Source: Lachnospiraceae bacterium
GTDB lineage: Bacteria > Bacillota > Clostridia > Lachnospirales > Lachnospiraceae
DNA: 64,000 bases
Direction of reading: 5' to 3'
NCBI GenBank assembly: GCA_017513125.1
Contig: JAFWDI010000017.1
Location: 1 to 64,000, forward strand
The notes under the pieces are model-generated. The model saw only the letters and a list, made by a program, of their open reading frames with translations, was not told the DNA's origin and ran no database searches. Positions 16,729 through 24,899 of this stretch are shown here, piece after piece; within the stretch, counting starts at the first letter, position 1; each line of letters opens with the position of its first letter. The position numbers and the translations under genes are program-made.

Positions 16729-17745
16729 ATGGGAAAAACCGTATTTGTTGACCTGACGCACCCCTTCAGCGCCGAGATTCCGCGCTGGCCGTATTTCGAC
16801 AAGCCCGAGATCGACAACACCCACACGATGGCGAAGGGCGGCGTTCTGACGCAGAGCATCAAGTGCACGATGCACACCGGCACGCACTGCGACGCTCCCC
16901 GTCACGTCATGGAGTATGAGTTCGACGGCCGCCGCGCGCGCTACACGCACGAGATGCCCATCGACGCGTACACCGGCCAGGCTGTCGTTCTGAAGATCGA
17001 TATCGAGCCCTGGGGCCTGATCACGGATAAGCACCTGGACGAAGCCTGTGCGAAGTACGGCATTGACCAGGCTGATCTGGAAGGCAAGATCATCTGCCTG
17101 AACACCGGCATGCACCGCCTGTTCGACGACTCGAAGGCCTACTATCACTATGCCGCCGGCACCGGCCTGGAGGCGGGCAAGTGGTTCGTGAAGAATAAGG
17201 TCAAGTGCGTCGCGATGGACTCGCAGGCTCTGGATCACCCGCTGCACACCGCCATGGGCAATAACGGCATGACCCGCATGAACCTGCTGGGCGCGACCGG
17301 CAAGCCGATCACGGAAGAGTACATCGAGCTGTTCGGCGAGGAAGCCTACGCGAAGTTCGATAAGTTCACCTACATCAAGCTGTACGGTGAGGAAGCCTAC
17401 ATGGAGTATGCCGGCGACCTCGAGAACATCGGCGTCTGGGGCACCTGGGAGCCCTGCCATAAGGAAATGCTCGGCCACGGCATCGTCGGCGTCGAGAACC
17501 TGGGCGGCGACCTGGACAAGATCCCTCCGGGAGTCTGGTTCCGCTTCAACTGCTTCCCGCTGCGCTGGTACATGGGCGACGGCTCCATGGCGCGCTGCAC
17601 CGCCGAGATCGACGAAGACCTGCTGGTCCCCGGCGTTCCGGACCGCACCTATGCGTACGGCGGAACCGGCTTCGGCTTCTCCGAGGGCAACGGCGACAGC
17701 GGTCTCGAGTACATGCAGAGACTGTTCTCGCGGAATAAGAAGTAA
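16729..17745 (+). CDS. cyclase-family hydrolase (kynurenine formamidase-like)
   Basis: A 338-residue enzyme of the cyclase family (PF04199), metal-dependent hydrolases that include kynurenine formamidase and isatin hydrolase and that open rings or amides. The motif HTGTHCDAPRH (residues 49-59) supplies the metal ligands and HPF-A-IPRWP is the usual N-terminal block. It is about 100 residues longer than the short formamidases, matching the longer 'cyclase' branch. ATG at 16729 follows GCAGGAGGA. It is the last gene before a strong terminator at 17798. In the pathway it would open a ring or lactam before keto-acid cleavage; this is inferred from context. Confidence 0.87.
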   Translation: MGKTVFVDLTHPFSAEIPRWPYFDKPEIDNTHTMAKGGVLTQSIKCTMHTGTHCDAPRHVMEYEFDGRRARYTHEMPIDAYTGQAVVLKIDIEPWGLITDKHLDEACAKYGIDQADLEGKIICLNTGMHRLFDDSKAYYHYAAGTGLEAGKWFVKNKVKCVAMDSQALDHPLHTAMGNNGMTRMNLLGATGKPITEEYIELFGEEAYAKFDKFTYIKLYGEEAYMEYAGDLENIGVWGTWEPCHKEMLGHGIVGVENLGGDLDKIPPGVWFRFNCFPLRWYMGDGSMARCTAEIDEDLLVPGVPDRTYAYGGTGFGFSEGNGDSGLEYMQRLFSRNKK

Positions 17746-17797
17746 TTTCCGGAATCGGAAGCTGCGATTTCCGAAAACGGGAATGACCGGCACAGAG

Positions 17798-17827
17798 AAG
17801 AGCCGCCCTTCGGGGCGGCTCTTTTTT
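17798..17827 (+). terminator. intrinsic terminator
   Basis: AAGAGCCGCCC-TTCG-GGGCGGCTCTT, with a UUCG-type tetraloop and six T. It ends the SDR-BKACE-cyclase operon. Confidence 0.94.
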
Positions 17828-17858
17828 CGCGCAATGCCGGAAATTTTTTCGCGACGGA

Positions 17859-17888
17859 TTGAATCCCGGTCCGAAAAAGGAGTATGTT
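17859..17888 (+). promoter_or_regulatory. promoter, TTGAAT-18-TATGTT type
   Basis: TTGAAT (17859-17864), 18 bp ending GGAG, TATGTT (17883-17888). It reads into the second FAD oxidoreductase. Confidence 0.6.
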
Positions 17889-17917
17889 AAGTCTAAAGGA
17901 GGTCGGAAGGAAAGCAT

Positions 17918-19252
17918 ATGAATACGATTACGGAACAAGCCCGGGAGATCCCGGTAAAGAAGGAAACCGACGTCGTCGTGATCGGCGGCGGAATCTCCGG
18001 CATTGCCGCCGCGGTGGCCGCGAGGCGCTGCGGGGCGGAGGTGACATTGATCGAGCGGAGCGTCTGTCTGGGCGGGCTGGCCACGAACGGCCTGGTCTGC
18101 GTGTATTTCCCGCTGGACGACGGCGCGGGAAACCGCATCATGGGCGGACTGGCGCAGGAACTGCTGCATACGACGATCAAGTATGGCTTCAATGACCTTC
18201 CCGACTGCTGGAAGGACGGTCCGCTGCGGGTCGAGGATCAGCCGCCCGGAGCCCGTTACCGCACGACGTTCAACATCCCGGCCGCGGTGCTCGCCTTCGA
18301 CGAGCTGGTGCAGAACGAGGGCATCGACGTGATGTTCGATACCGCTTTCTGCGCGCCGGTCATGGAGGGGAACACGATCAAAGCCGTTCTTGTCGAGAAT
18401 AAATCCGGCAGGACCGCCTTCGCCGCGAAGGTCTTCATCGACGCCTCGGGCGACTCCGACCTGCTGTACCGCTCCGGCGTGCCGACAGAGACCGATCCGG
18501 AGTGCATCTGCTCGTCCTGGACGCACGAGATCGACGCATCGGCGTTTGCGGAAAGCTTCGCGAAGGGCGGCCTGAAAGCTGCCGCGCCGCTGCGGTGGTT
18601 CGGCCTGCGTCCCGACGTGGACAACACGAATTCGGTCATCCCGAAGTTCGACGCGACGGACGCGGACCAGCGCAATGCCTACATCCGCCTCAGCAGAAAA
18701 CTGATGCTCGACTACCTGAAGCAGAACCAGCGCGACGATTACTGCTTCATGACCTATCCGACCCAGATCCAGACGCGGATGACCCGCCGGATCGTCGGAA
18801 AGAAGGAACTGAACTGCGTCGATGCATATGCCTACGAGGAGACCTCGATCGGCTGCGTCGCGCACTGCATGGACGTTCCCGCCGAAGTCTACGAGTTCCC
18901 TTACGAGGGCCTCTACTCGACCGCGGTCACGAACGTGCTCGCGGCGGGCCGCATGGTCTCCGCCGGCGGCCGCGGCTGGGAGATCATGCGCAGCATTCCG
19001 CAGTGTGCATTGACCGGCGAGGCTGCCGGAACCGCGGCTGCGCTGGCCGCGAAGGGCGACGGAAACGTGGACCACGTGGATATCCGCGAGCTGCAGAGGA
19101 TCCTGCTCGCGAACGGAAACATCCTGCACTGCACGGACGCGATGAAAGAGAAGGAGACCCACTGGAACGACTATCATAAGAACGCAAAGGCGTCGGACGG
19201 CGTCATGGGAATCAAATTTGATTCGCTCTCATATGATGAAGGAGGACACTGA
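17918..19252 (+). CDS. FAD-dependent oxidoreductase (FAD_oxidored family)
   Basis: A 444-residue paralogue of the protein at 10319. It has the FAD motif VVIGGGISGIAAAVAAR (residues ~20-36), ERSVCLGGLATNGLVCV, FIDASGDSDLLYRSG and the C-terminal PQCALTGEAAGTAAAL. The first protein has a ~25-residue longer N-terminus. ATG at 17918 follows AAAGGAGG and GGAAGG sites. It starts a three-gene unit (FAD oxidoreductase, GDSL hydrolase, tandem cupin). Two such flavoproteins on either side of the BKACE genes suggest two redox steps on the same or related compounds; this is inference. Confidence 0.86.
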   Translation: MNTITEQAREIPVKKETDVVVIGGGISGIAAAVAARRCGAEVTLIERSVCLGGLATNGLVCVYFPLDDGAGNRIMGGLAQELLHTTIKYGFNDLPDCWKDGPLRVEDQPPGARYRTTFNIPAAVLAFDELVQNEGIDVMFDTAFCAPVMEGNTIKAVLVENKSGRTAFAAKVFIDASGDSDLLYRSGVPTETDPECICSSWTHEIDASAFAESFAKGGLKAAAPLRWFGLRPDVDNTNSVIPKFDATDADQRNAYIRLSRKLMLDYLKQNQRDDYCFMTYPTQIQTRMTRRIVGKKELNCVDAYAYEETSIGCVAHCMDVPAEVYEFPYEGLYSTAVTNVLAAGRMVSAGGRGWEIMRSIPQCALTGEAAGTAAALAAKGDGNVDHVDIRELQRILLANGNILHCTDAMKEKETHWNDYHKNAKASDGVMGIKFDSLSYDEGGH

Positions 19253-19254
19253 TC

Positions 19255-19902
19255 TTGAAGAATATTCTTTGCTTCGGCGACTCGAACACGTATGGCTTTT
19301 CTCCCGACTGGGTGAAGGGAAACTTCGGTCGGCATGCCGCTTCCGTCCGCTGGACGGGCCGCCTGCAGGAGCTTCTCGGCGATGAGTACCGCATTATCGA
19401 GGAGGGCCTCTCCGGCCGCACGACCGTATTCGAAGATCCGACGATGCCCGATCTGAGCGGGCTTCCCTACTTCCGCCCGTGCCTGAAATCCCACATGCCG
19501 CTGGACCTGGTCATCATCATGCTGGGGACCAATGACACGAAGGGCTTCTTCAACGCCAGACCGGTCGAGATCGCGATGGGCCTCGCGCGCCTGATCCAGA
19601 TCGCAAAGGATCCGGCGACCTATATGGGCATGAAAGTGCCGAAGATCCTGGTCGCGGTGCCCGTGCCGATCGGTGAAGCGGCGCTGTCGCTGCCGGACGG
19701 CATCACGACGATGGAGATGATCGAGAAGTCCCGCGGACTCGCGCCCGAGTACCGGAAGATCGCGAAGATGTACGGGTGCGAGTTTATCGACCTCGGCGAA
19801 GTCGCGAAGACGGCTGACTATGAAGGCGTGCATCTGGACGCGGAAGGCCATAAGGCCGTCGCGGAAGCGTACGCGGCGAAGATCCGCGAGATCTTCGAGT
19901 GA
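19255..19902 (+). CDS. SGNH/GDSL-family hydrolase
   Basis: A 215-residue esterase or deacylase. Block I GDSNTYGF with the nucleophilic Ser is at residues 8-15, block III is GTNDTKGFF and block V is DAEGHKAVA with Asp and His. It most resembles arylesterase/TesA-like members. No signal peptide, so it acts in the cytoplasm. It starts with TTG two bases after the stop of the FAD oxidoreductase; the AAGGAGG that serves it lies in the end of that gene, so translation is coupled. A deacetylase or ester-opening role in the same catabolic unit is plausible. Confidence 0.9.
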   Translation: MKNILCFGDSNTYGFSPDWVKGNFGRHAASVRWTGRLQELLGDEYRIIEEGLSGRTTVFEDPTMPDLSGLPYFRPCLKSHMPLDLVIIMLGTNDTKGFFNARPVEIAMGLARLIQIAKDPATYMGMKVPKILVAVPVPIGEAALSLPDGITTMEMIEKSRGLAPEYRKIAKMYGCEFIDLGEVAKTADYEGVHLDAEGHKAVAEAYAAKIREIFE

Positions 19903-19953
19903 CGCTTACACGGCGCCCGGAGCGTCCGGGAAGCCGCTGAAAGGAGAAGCAGT

Positions 19954-21048
19954 ATGGGAAAATACGACGATCTGGTCTTTACGATCCCGAAGGAGTTTCA
20001 CAACTGGTACGGTTTCGCGGCGCCGCGCGGATTCTTCCGGGGCACCACGATGATGGAGAAGGCGAAAGTCTATCTGGACTTCACCTCGATCACGAAAGAA
20101 CTGATCATGGAGTATCCGCACACGCACCACGCGGTGGATGAGTACATCGTGCTGGCGACGGCGGACTTCAACCATTTCTTCGACGGGTTCGACGCGGAGA
20201 TCGACATCTGGCTGGGCGAGGATCCCACGAATCTCGAGATGGTCACGATCACACAGCCGGCGATCATCCGTATTCCGCCGAAGCTGTATCATTGCCCGAT
20301 CAATTTCCGCCGCATCGGGAAGCCGGTGCTGTTTTCGGCGATGTACTGCGACGGCGACTGGTCGAAGATCTCACCAGTCTTCGGCGAGGACGGGACCGAG
20401 AAGGAGTTTCGCTACGACGGCGCGGGCATCCGCCGCTGCGTGAAGGACCGCTCGAAGGAGTGCGTCTACTGCGGCGCGTGCTTCTCGGAGCGGATGACGA
20501 AGACGGATGAGAATGTAAAGTCCCAGGAAGAGATGATGGCGCCGTACTATGAGATGGCGAAGCGCCCGCGCACCGGGAAGTATGATAAGTATGTGCATTA
20601 CTACGTCCCCGAGGAGCATGACGATCCGCGGTTCGTCAGTCCGCGCATCAGTTTCCGCGGGAAGGACGCGCTCGAGGGCGCGCGTCTGTGGACGATGTGC
20701 AATCTCGTGAAGGAGGCCTGCACCGTCGGCCGCGCGCCGCACATGCACCACGCGGTCGAGGAGTATCTGTTCTTCACGGGGTCGGACATCACGAATTTCT
20801 TCGATTTCGACGCGGAGATCGAGCTGCCGATCGGCGAGGATCCGGACCACATGGAGGTCTATACGATCACCGAGCCGACCGTCGTGCGCGTGCCGGCCGG
20901 CATGTGGCACGGGCCGATCGCGTTTAAGCGCGTGGGGGCGCCGATCAACTTCATGCCGTTCTACCCGAACGGCTGTTACGGAAAAGTCGTCCGCACCGAG
21001 GGCGCGGACGGCTCTGTGAAGTACGAGTACAGCGGGACGGATCTCTGA
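19954..21048 (+). CDS. tandem-cupin protein with Cys-rich linker
   Basis: A 364-residue protein I cannot assign to a named enzyme. It consists of two similar halves. Each has a cupin-like metal motif (HTHHAVDEY at residue 56, HMHHAVEEY at 263), a Phe-rich turn, the sequence I-GEDP, and a closing PP-YH/PAGMWHGPI strand with a His. The linker holds CVYCGAC (Cys170, 173, 176), which could bind a metal. The duplication is old, as the halves share motifs but differ throughout. ATG at 19954 follows AAAGGAG. It ends the FAD-oxidoreductase/GDSL unit, so it may be a ring-cleaving dioxygenase-like, isomerase or sensor protein; in an anaerobe an isomerase or lyase is likelier. Confidence 0.7.
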   Translation: MGKYDDLVFTIPKEFHNWYGFAAPRGFFRGTTMMEKAKVYLDFTSITKELIMEYPHTHHAVDEYIVLATADFNHFFDGFDAEIDIWLGEDPTNLEMVTITQPAIIRIPPKLYHCPINFRRIGKPVLFSAMYCDGDWSKISPVFGEDGTEKEFRYDGAGIRRCVKDRSKECVYCGACFSERMTKTDENVKSQEEMMAPYYEMAKRPRTGKYDKYVHYYVPEEHDDPRFVSPRISFRGKDALEGARLWTMCNLVKEACTVGRAPHMHHAVEEYLFFTGSDITNFFDFDAEIELPIGEDPDHMEVYTITEPTVVRVPAGMWHGPIAFKRVGAPINFMPFYPNGCYGKVVRTEGADGSVKYEYSGTDL

Positions 21049-21079
21049 GGGGCCGGGCGGCCTGCGGGCAGCGGCCGGA

Positions 21080-21835
21080 TCACGGCTTCGCTTCCCAGGA
21101 ACGGGCCCTTCGGATGAGAAGTTCGATGTCTGAGTCAGAAACAGCGGCGCCGGATGCGTTTCCGGCGTCGTTTTTCGTGAGGGGGCCCGTTTCGGCGCCG
21201 GCGGCTGACGCATCGGCGACCGCGGACAGGAACGCGAGCGCGTGCCGCAGGGCCTTCTCAAGCTGCGCGTCGGTCAGGTGCCCGCCCGGGCCCGCGTCGG
21301 CCGGCAGGGGGGCGGCTGCGCGTACAGCGCCCGCCCCATACTCGGCGCGCTCTTCATCAGTCAGGTTGTCGAAAGGAAAGATCGCGGCGAAGCCCTCCCC
21401 GGCGTCGGGGGGAGCCGCGACCGCACAGTGAAACGCGTATGCCTCCTCGTCGACCGGATGCGGCCTGCGGGAGGCGCGCTGCCGGCAGATCTCGACCGGG
21501 GTCGTAATGTCGATCAGGTAAACATTCGCGCAGGGCGCGAGCACGCGGAGCGCCTCGGCGCGTTCCCGCGGGTCCTTGAAGCAGGAATCGATCATGACGC
21601 TGCGCCCGCGCCGCACTTCGCGGAGGGCGGCTTCCAGACCCGCCTCCAGAACGCGGTCGTCGTATCGGAGAAACCGCTCGTGCCCCGCCATGCTCTCGTA
21701 GATGTCGTCCATCGAGACGGCCGCGGCGCCGAGCAAGTCACGTCCGAGCTTCGTCAGCAGCGATTTTCCGGCGCCCGGGAACCCGGCGACCAGCCAGACG
21801 TTCGGCTTATCCGATCTCTTTCGCGTATCGTTCAT
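21080..21835 (-). CDS. AAA/zeta-toxin-like P-loop kinase
   Basis: A 251-residue nucleotide-binding protein. The Walker A motif GFPGAGKS is at residues 18-25; VSMDDIYESM and VMIDSCFKD fit the kinase core of the polynucleotide-kinase/zeta-toxin/gluconokinase group (AAA_33). The region after residue ~165 is Ala-rich and low in complexity. The start is ATG at 21835, served by GCAGGAG and overlapping the end of the MoxR gene by 29 bases. No antitoxin gene is adjacent, so a toxin role is unlikely. It is the last gene of a leftward three-gene operon; its substrate is not evident. Confidence 0.8.
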   Translation of the reverse strand: MNDTRKRSDKPNVWLVAGFPGAGKSLLTKLGRDLLGAAAVSMDDIYESMAGHERFLRYDDRVLEAGLEAALREVRRGRSVMIDSCFKDPRERAEALRVLAPCANVYLIDITTPVEICRQRASRRPHPVDEEAYAFHCAVAAPPDAGEGFAAIFPFDNLTDEERAEYGAGAVRAAAPLPADAGPGGHLTDAQLEKALRHALAFLSAVADASAAGAETGPLTKNDAGNASGAAVSDSDIELLIRRARSWEAKP

Positions 21836-23336
21836 AGCTCTCCTGCGGGTATCTTTCCAGCACGGCGGAGATCTCCTCCGAGTGTGCCAGGTCGTTCGTA
21901 AAGTACAGCAGCGCGCTGCGGCCCTCCGGGCAATGTTCCAGCACCCGGTACGCGTCTCCGACATCCGCGGACACGGCCGCGGATCTTTCCGCGAGCTGTC
22001 GCTCTTCATTCTCTATAAGCGCGCTTTCGTACGCTGCGGGATCGCCGCGCTCCGCCTCCGGCAGCTTCCGCCATGCGGCCAGATCGTCTTCGAGCCGCGC
22101 GAGCGCCGCCTCCTCGCGGACGCTCTCCGGAAGCTTCATCACGTCATGCTCTGTCTTGATCGCGGCAGACCTGCGTTTCTGTTCGAAAAACGCGCGGGTC
22201 TCCTCGTCGGCGCGCGCATCTCCGGCTTTCGCGCTGTCCGGCAGCATGGCCGCCAGCTCCTTCCGCCGCTTCAGGCGGGCCTGCATTTCGGCGGTATCCG
22301 CCGCAGCCGTCGCGATCGGGTGGTACAGCATCGCGGCGATCGCGAGACATTCCGTCGAAGTACGGCGCCTCAGCTTCTCCGGCGAGGCCAGAAGCAGCCG
22401 TGCGAGCGAGCCGACGCCGTCCCGGGCCCGGTCCGCGCCGTCCTGAGTCCGGTCCGCGCCGTCCGGTCCGCCGTTTGCGGCAGCCGCCGCGCCCGCTTCC
22501 TCCGTGAAGTGGCGGAACAGGTCGTAGTAGAGGCCGAACGAACGCGCGATCTCATCGTGCTGCAGATACTGCAGGAACCACGCGGGCGTGACCGTGACGC
22601 CGTCCTCCTCGTAGGAGTACAGCATCATCGAGAGGTCCTCCCAGCCGCGCGCCGTGACGAACAGCTGTCCGCCGTCGGTGTCGGTGATGTTGTAAAAATG
22701 ATCCGGATAGACCGACAGATACGATCGTACCGCGGGATGCACCCCGTGCGCTCTCGCGTACTCCATCCAGACCGCCAGGTCCGCGCCGACCTCCATGTGC
22801 TTTACGCGGTCGAGCGTGACCATGTCGAGCGGCCGCACGGATTTGTTATATTCGGGCGGATTTCCCGCAGCGACGATGACCCAGCCTTCCGGGAGGGGAA
22901 CATTGCCGAAAGTCTTATTCTGCAGCAGCTGCAGCATGACCGGGGTCAATGTCTCGGACACGCAGTTCACCTCGTCCAGGAACAGGATCCCGGAGGTGTG
23001 CCCGGTCTCCGCCATGTAGTCGTAGATCGACGCGACGATCTCGCTCATCGTGTACTCCGTGACCGCGTAAGTCCGGCCGCCGTATTCCTTCTGCGAGATG
23101 AACGGCAGGCCAATCGCGCTCTGGCGGGTGTGGTGCGTCATCGAGTAGGCGACCAGCCCGCAGCCCTGTTCTTCGGCGATCTGCCGCATGATCGCGGTCT
23201 TTCCGATGCCGGGCGGGCCGATCAGAAGCAGCGGCCGCTGCTTTTCCGGCGGGATCCGGAAACTCCCGTCGGCATTTCTCTTCGCGTAAGCCCGCAGCGT
23301 GCGCGCGATCTCGGTCTTCGCTTCCTGAATGTTCAT
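21807..23336 (-). CDS. MoxR-like AAA+ ATPase
   Basis: A 509-residue ATPase. Walker A is GPPGIGKT (residues 40-47), Walker B is GILFLDEVNC and the sensor 1 block is VIVAAGNPPEYN; the order matches MoxR-family AAA+ proteins, which usually act as chaperones together with a VWA-domain partner. The C-terminal ~200 residues are charged and Ala-rich and do not match a known domain to my eye. The VWA gene lies directly upstream (27-base gap), and the kinase gene overlaps its 3' end. The ATPase/VWA pair probably inserts a metal or remodels an unidentified target. Confidence 0.88.
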   Translation of the reverse strand: MNIQEAKTEIARTLRAYAKRNADGSFRIPPEKQRPLLLIGPPGIGKTAIMRQIAEEQGCGLVAYSMTHHTRQSAIGLPFISQKEYGGRTYAVTEYTMSEIVASIYDYMAETGHTSGILFLDEVNCVSETLTPVMLQLLQNKTFGNVPLPEGWVIVAAGNPPEYNKSVRPLDMVTLDRVKHMEVGADLAVWMEYARAHGVHPAVRSYLSVYPDHFYNITDTDGGQLFVTARGWEDLSMMLYSYEEDGVTVTPAWFLQYLQHDEIARSFGLYYDLFRHFTEEAGAAAAANGGPDGADRTQDGADRARDGVGSLARLLLASPEKLRRRTSTECLAIAAMLYHPIATAAADTAEMQARLKRRKELAAMLPDSAKAGDARADEETRAFFEQKRRSAAIKTEHDVMKLPESVREEAALARLEDDLAAWRKLPEAERGDPAAYESALIENEERQLAERSAAVSADVGDAYRVLEHCPEGRSALLYFTNDLAHSEEISAVLERYPQESYERYAKEIG

Positions 23337-23363
23337 ACGTCTTTCCTTTCGCTGTGGCAGCGC

Positions 23364-24764
23364 TTATCCGCGGACGTCGTCCGCGGACATGTCGAGGCAG
23401 AGCGGGACGATCCACTCGGGGATCTTAAACCGCAGGGACTCGCGCGTCGTAAAGACGAAAGCGGTCTCGTACGGCGTCTTTTTCGTGGGATATACCCCGT
23501 CTCCGTCCGTAAAATACAGCAGGCCTTTCAGGTCCTTCAGTTTCTTTTTCTTTATCAGCTGTTCGGTCAATGCGAACACCGGCGTAAAATCCGTCCCTCC
23601 GCGCCCGCGGATCTTCAGGCCGCGGATGTATTCGCGCCACTCCTCGTAGCTGCGGATTTCCGCGTGGGACTGGATGACCGCGTCACACTGGATAATGTGC
23701 ACGTTCATCTTCCGGAAGAAGCTGTCGCTGTGCATCAGGATCCGCTCGATCTCGGCGAGGAAGCGCTCGACGATCTTCAGCGAGCATGAGCCCGAGGTGT
23801 CGATCGCAATCACCAGTTCCTCGATCTTATCCGGTTCCTGGTATTCGAGCGGCTCGATCAGCGGCATGTTTCCGTAGCGCTCCAGACCGAAGCAGTACGG
23901 GATATAGTCGAAGCTGCTCAGGTCGAGGACCTGCTCCTCCCGGTTCGAGGTGAAGCGCCGCAGGTAACGCGAGAAGTCATACTTTCCGGAGCGGCGCAGC
24001 AGGATCTTTTCCTCGCGGCTGCCGGGGATGATTCCGAAAAGATTACGTTTTATCAGGCCGCCCGAGAGATCCTCGTCGACCGGCCAGCGCCCGGTGAGCA
24101 GGACCGCCAGGGTCTCCCGGTAGAGTCTCAGGGCTGAGGCGCGGTCTTTAGGCGGCTCCTGCGGAGAGGCGGCTTCGGATCTCACCTGTCCCGGTCCGCC
24201 GGACTGTGCGCTCATAAGGCCTCCCTCCGCTATCCGTCCGCCCGGCGCGGGTTCGTACCAGTAGCGGTGATCGTCCCGCGCGAACAGGGAGAACAGGGGT
24301 TCGAGCTCATCCTCGAACAGGTCCGTGAGCGCCCGGTACACCTCGGCCGCCTGCCGCGGATCCGTGCTGTCCGGAATCGACTGCCGGATCAGGATGCGCG
24401 TGACCTTCGCGTCACTCCCCGGGAAGAACTCCGTGCGCAGAAACTCGGCGCTGATATCGCAGGCCAGGTCCCACAGCGGCCGGAGGACCTTCTCCGGCAC
24501 CAGCATGTGCCGGAAAACACAGTGCATGAGCAGGTGGTCGACGTCGGCCTGTTCGAGAGGAGCGGAAGCCGCGCCGCGGCCCGGGTCCGGAACCGGGTCC
24601 GCGCCCGGGACATGGCCCTCCGCGGTATAGATGTCCAGCCCGTCCGTTCCCAGGCGGCGCACGTTCCCGTCCGCAAGCCGTCTCGTCAGTTCGATCGGCT
24701 CGCGCAGGAAGGAGCAGGCCGCACCGGCGCGGAACAGGAGTTTTTCGATCACGGAAGCACTCAT
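23364..24764 (-). CDS. DUF2201 metallopeptidase-like / VWA protein
   Basis: A 466-residue protein with two parts. The N-terminal half matches the DUF2201 putative metallopeptidase region, with His77, His81 and His86 in DHLLMHCVFRHM in place of the usual HE-x2-H. The C-terminal half is a VWA domain with the MIDAS motif AIDTSGSCS and a later GGTDFTPVF block. Such proteins are usually partners of MoxR ATPases, and a MoxR gene follows. I see no Shine-Dalgarno before the ATG at 24764; TTCAAG-17-TAAACT ends 9 bases before it, so the mRNA may be almost leaderless. First gene of the operon. Confidence 0.85.
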   Translation of the reverse strand: MSASVIEKLLFRAGAACSFLREPIELTRRLADGNVRRLGTDGLDIYTAEGHVPGADPVPDPGRGAASAPLEQADVDHLLMHCVFRHMLVPEKVLRPLWDLACDISAEFLRTEFFPGSDAKVTRILIRQSIPDSTDPRQAAEVYRALTDLFEDELEPLFSLFARDDHRYWYEPAPGGRIAEGGLMSAQSGGPGQVRSEAASPQEPPKDRASALRLYRETLAVLLTGRWPVDEDLSGGLIKRNLFGIIPGSREEKILLRRSGKYDFSRYLRRFTSNREEQVLDLSSFDYIPYCFGLERYGNMPLIEPLEYQEPDKIEELVIAIDTSGSCSLKIVERFLAEIERILMHSDSFFRKMNVHIIQCDAVIQSHAEIRSYEEWREYIRGLKIRGRGGTDFTPVFALTEQLIKKKKLKDLKGLLYFTDGDGVYPTKKTPYETAFVFTTRESLRFKIPEWIVPLCLDMSADDVRG

Positions 24765-24797
24765 CTTAAGGGGAGTTTATCACATCAGCCTTAGAAC

Positions 24798-24827
24798 TTG
24801 AAGAATACGCCCCAAATGGAGTATCAT
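24798..24827 (+). promoter_or_regulatory. promoter, TTGAAG-18-TATCAT type
   Basis: TTGAAG (24798-24803), 18 bp ending GGAG, TATCAT (24822-24827) then G. It drives the DUF2284 gene from the gap that divides it from the leftward VWA operon. Confidence 0.65.
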
Positions 24828-24899
24828 GCATATGTAGAAACATCATTCGGGCGGCCGGTACACGCGACCCGCCGCAGAGCGCCATCTGAGGGAAAAACC

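Noticed and set aside
21080..21835. Zeta-toxin type toxin-antitoxin module
   Set aside because: No antitoxin gene is adjacent; the gene is embedded at the end of a MoxR/VWA operon. Only the P-loop kinase core is shared.
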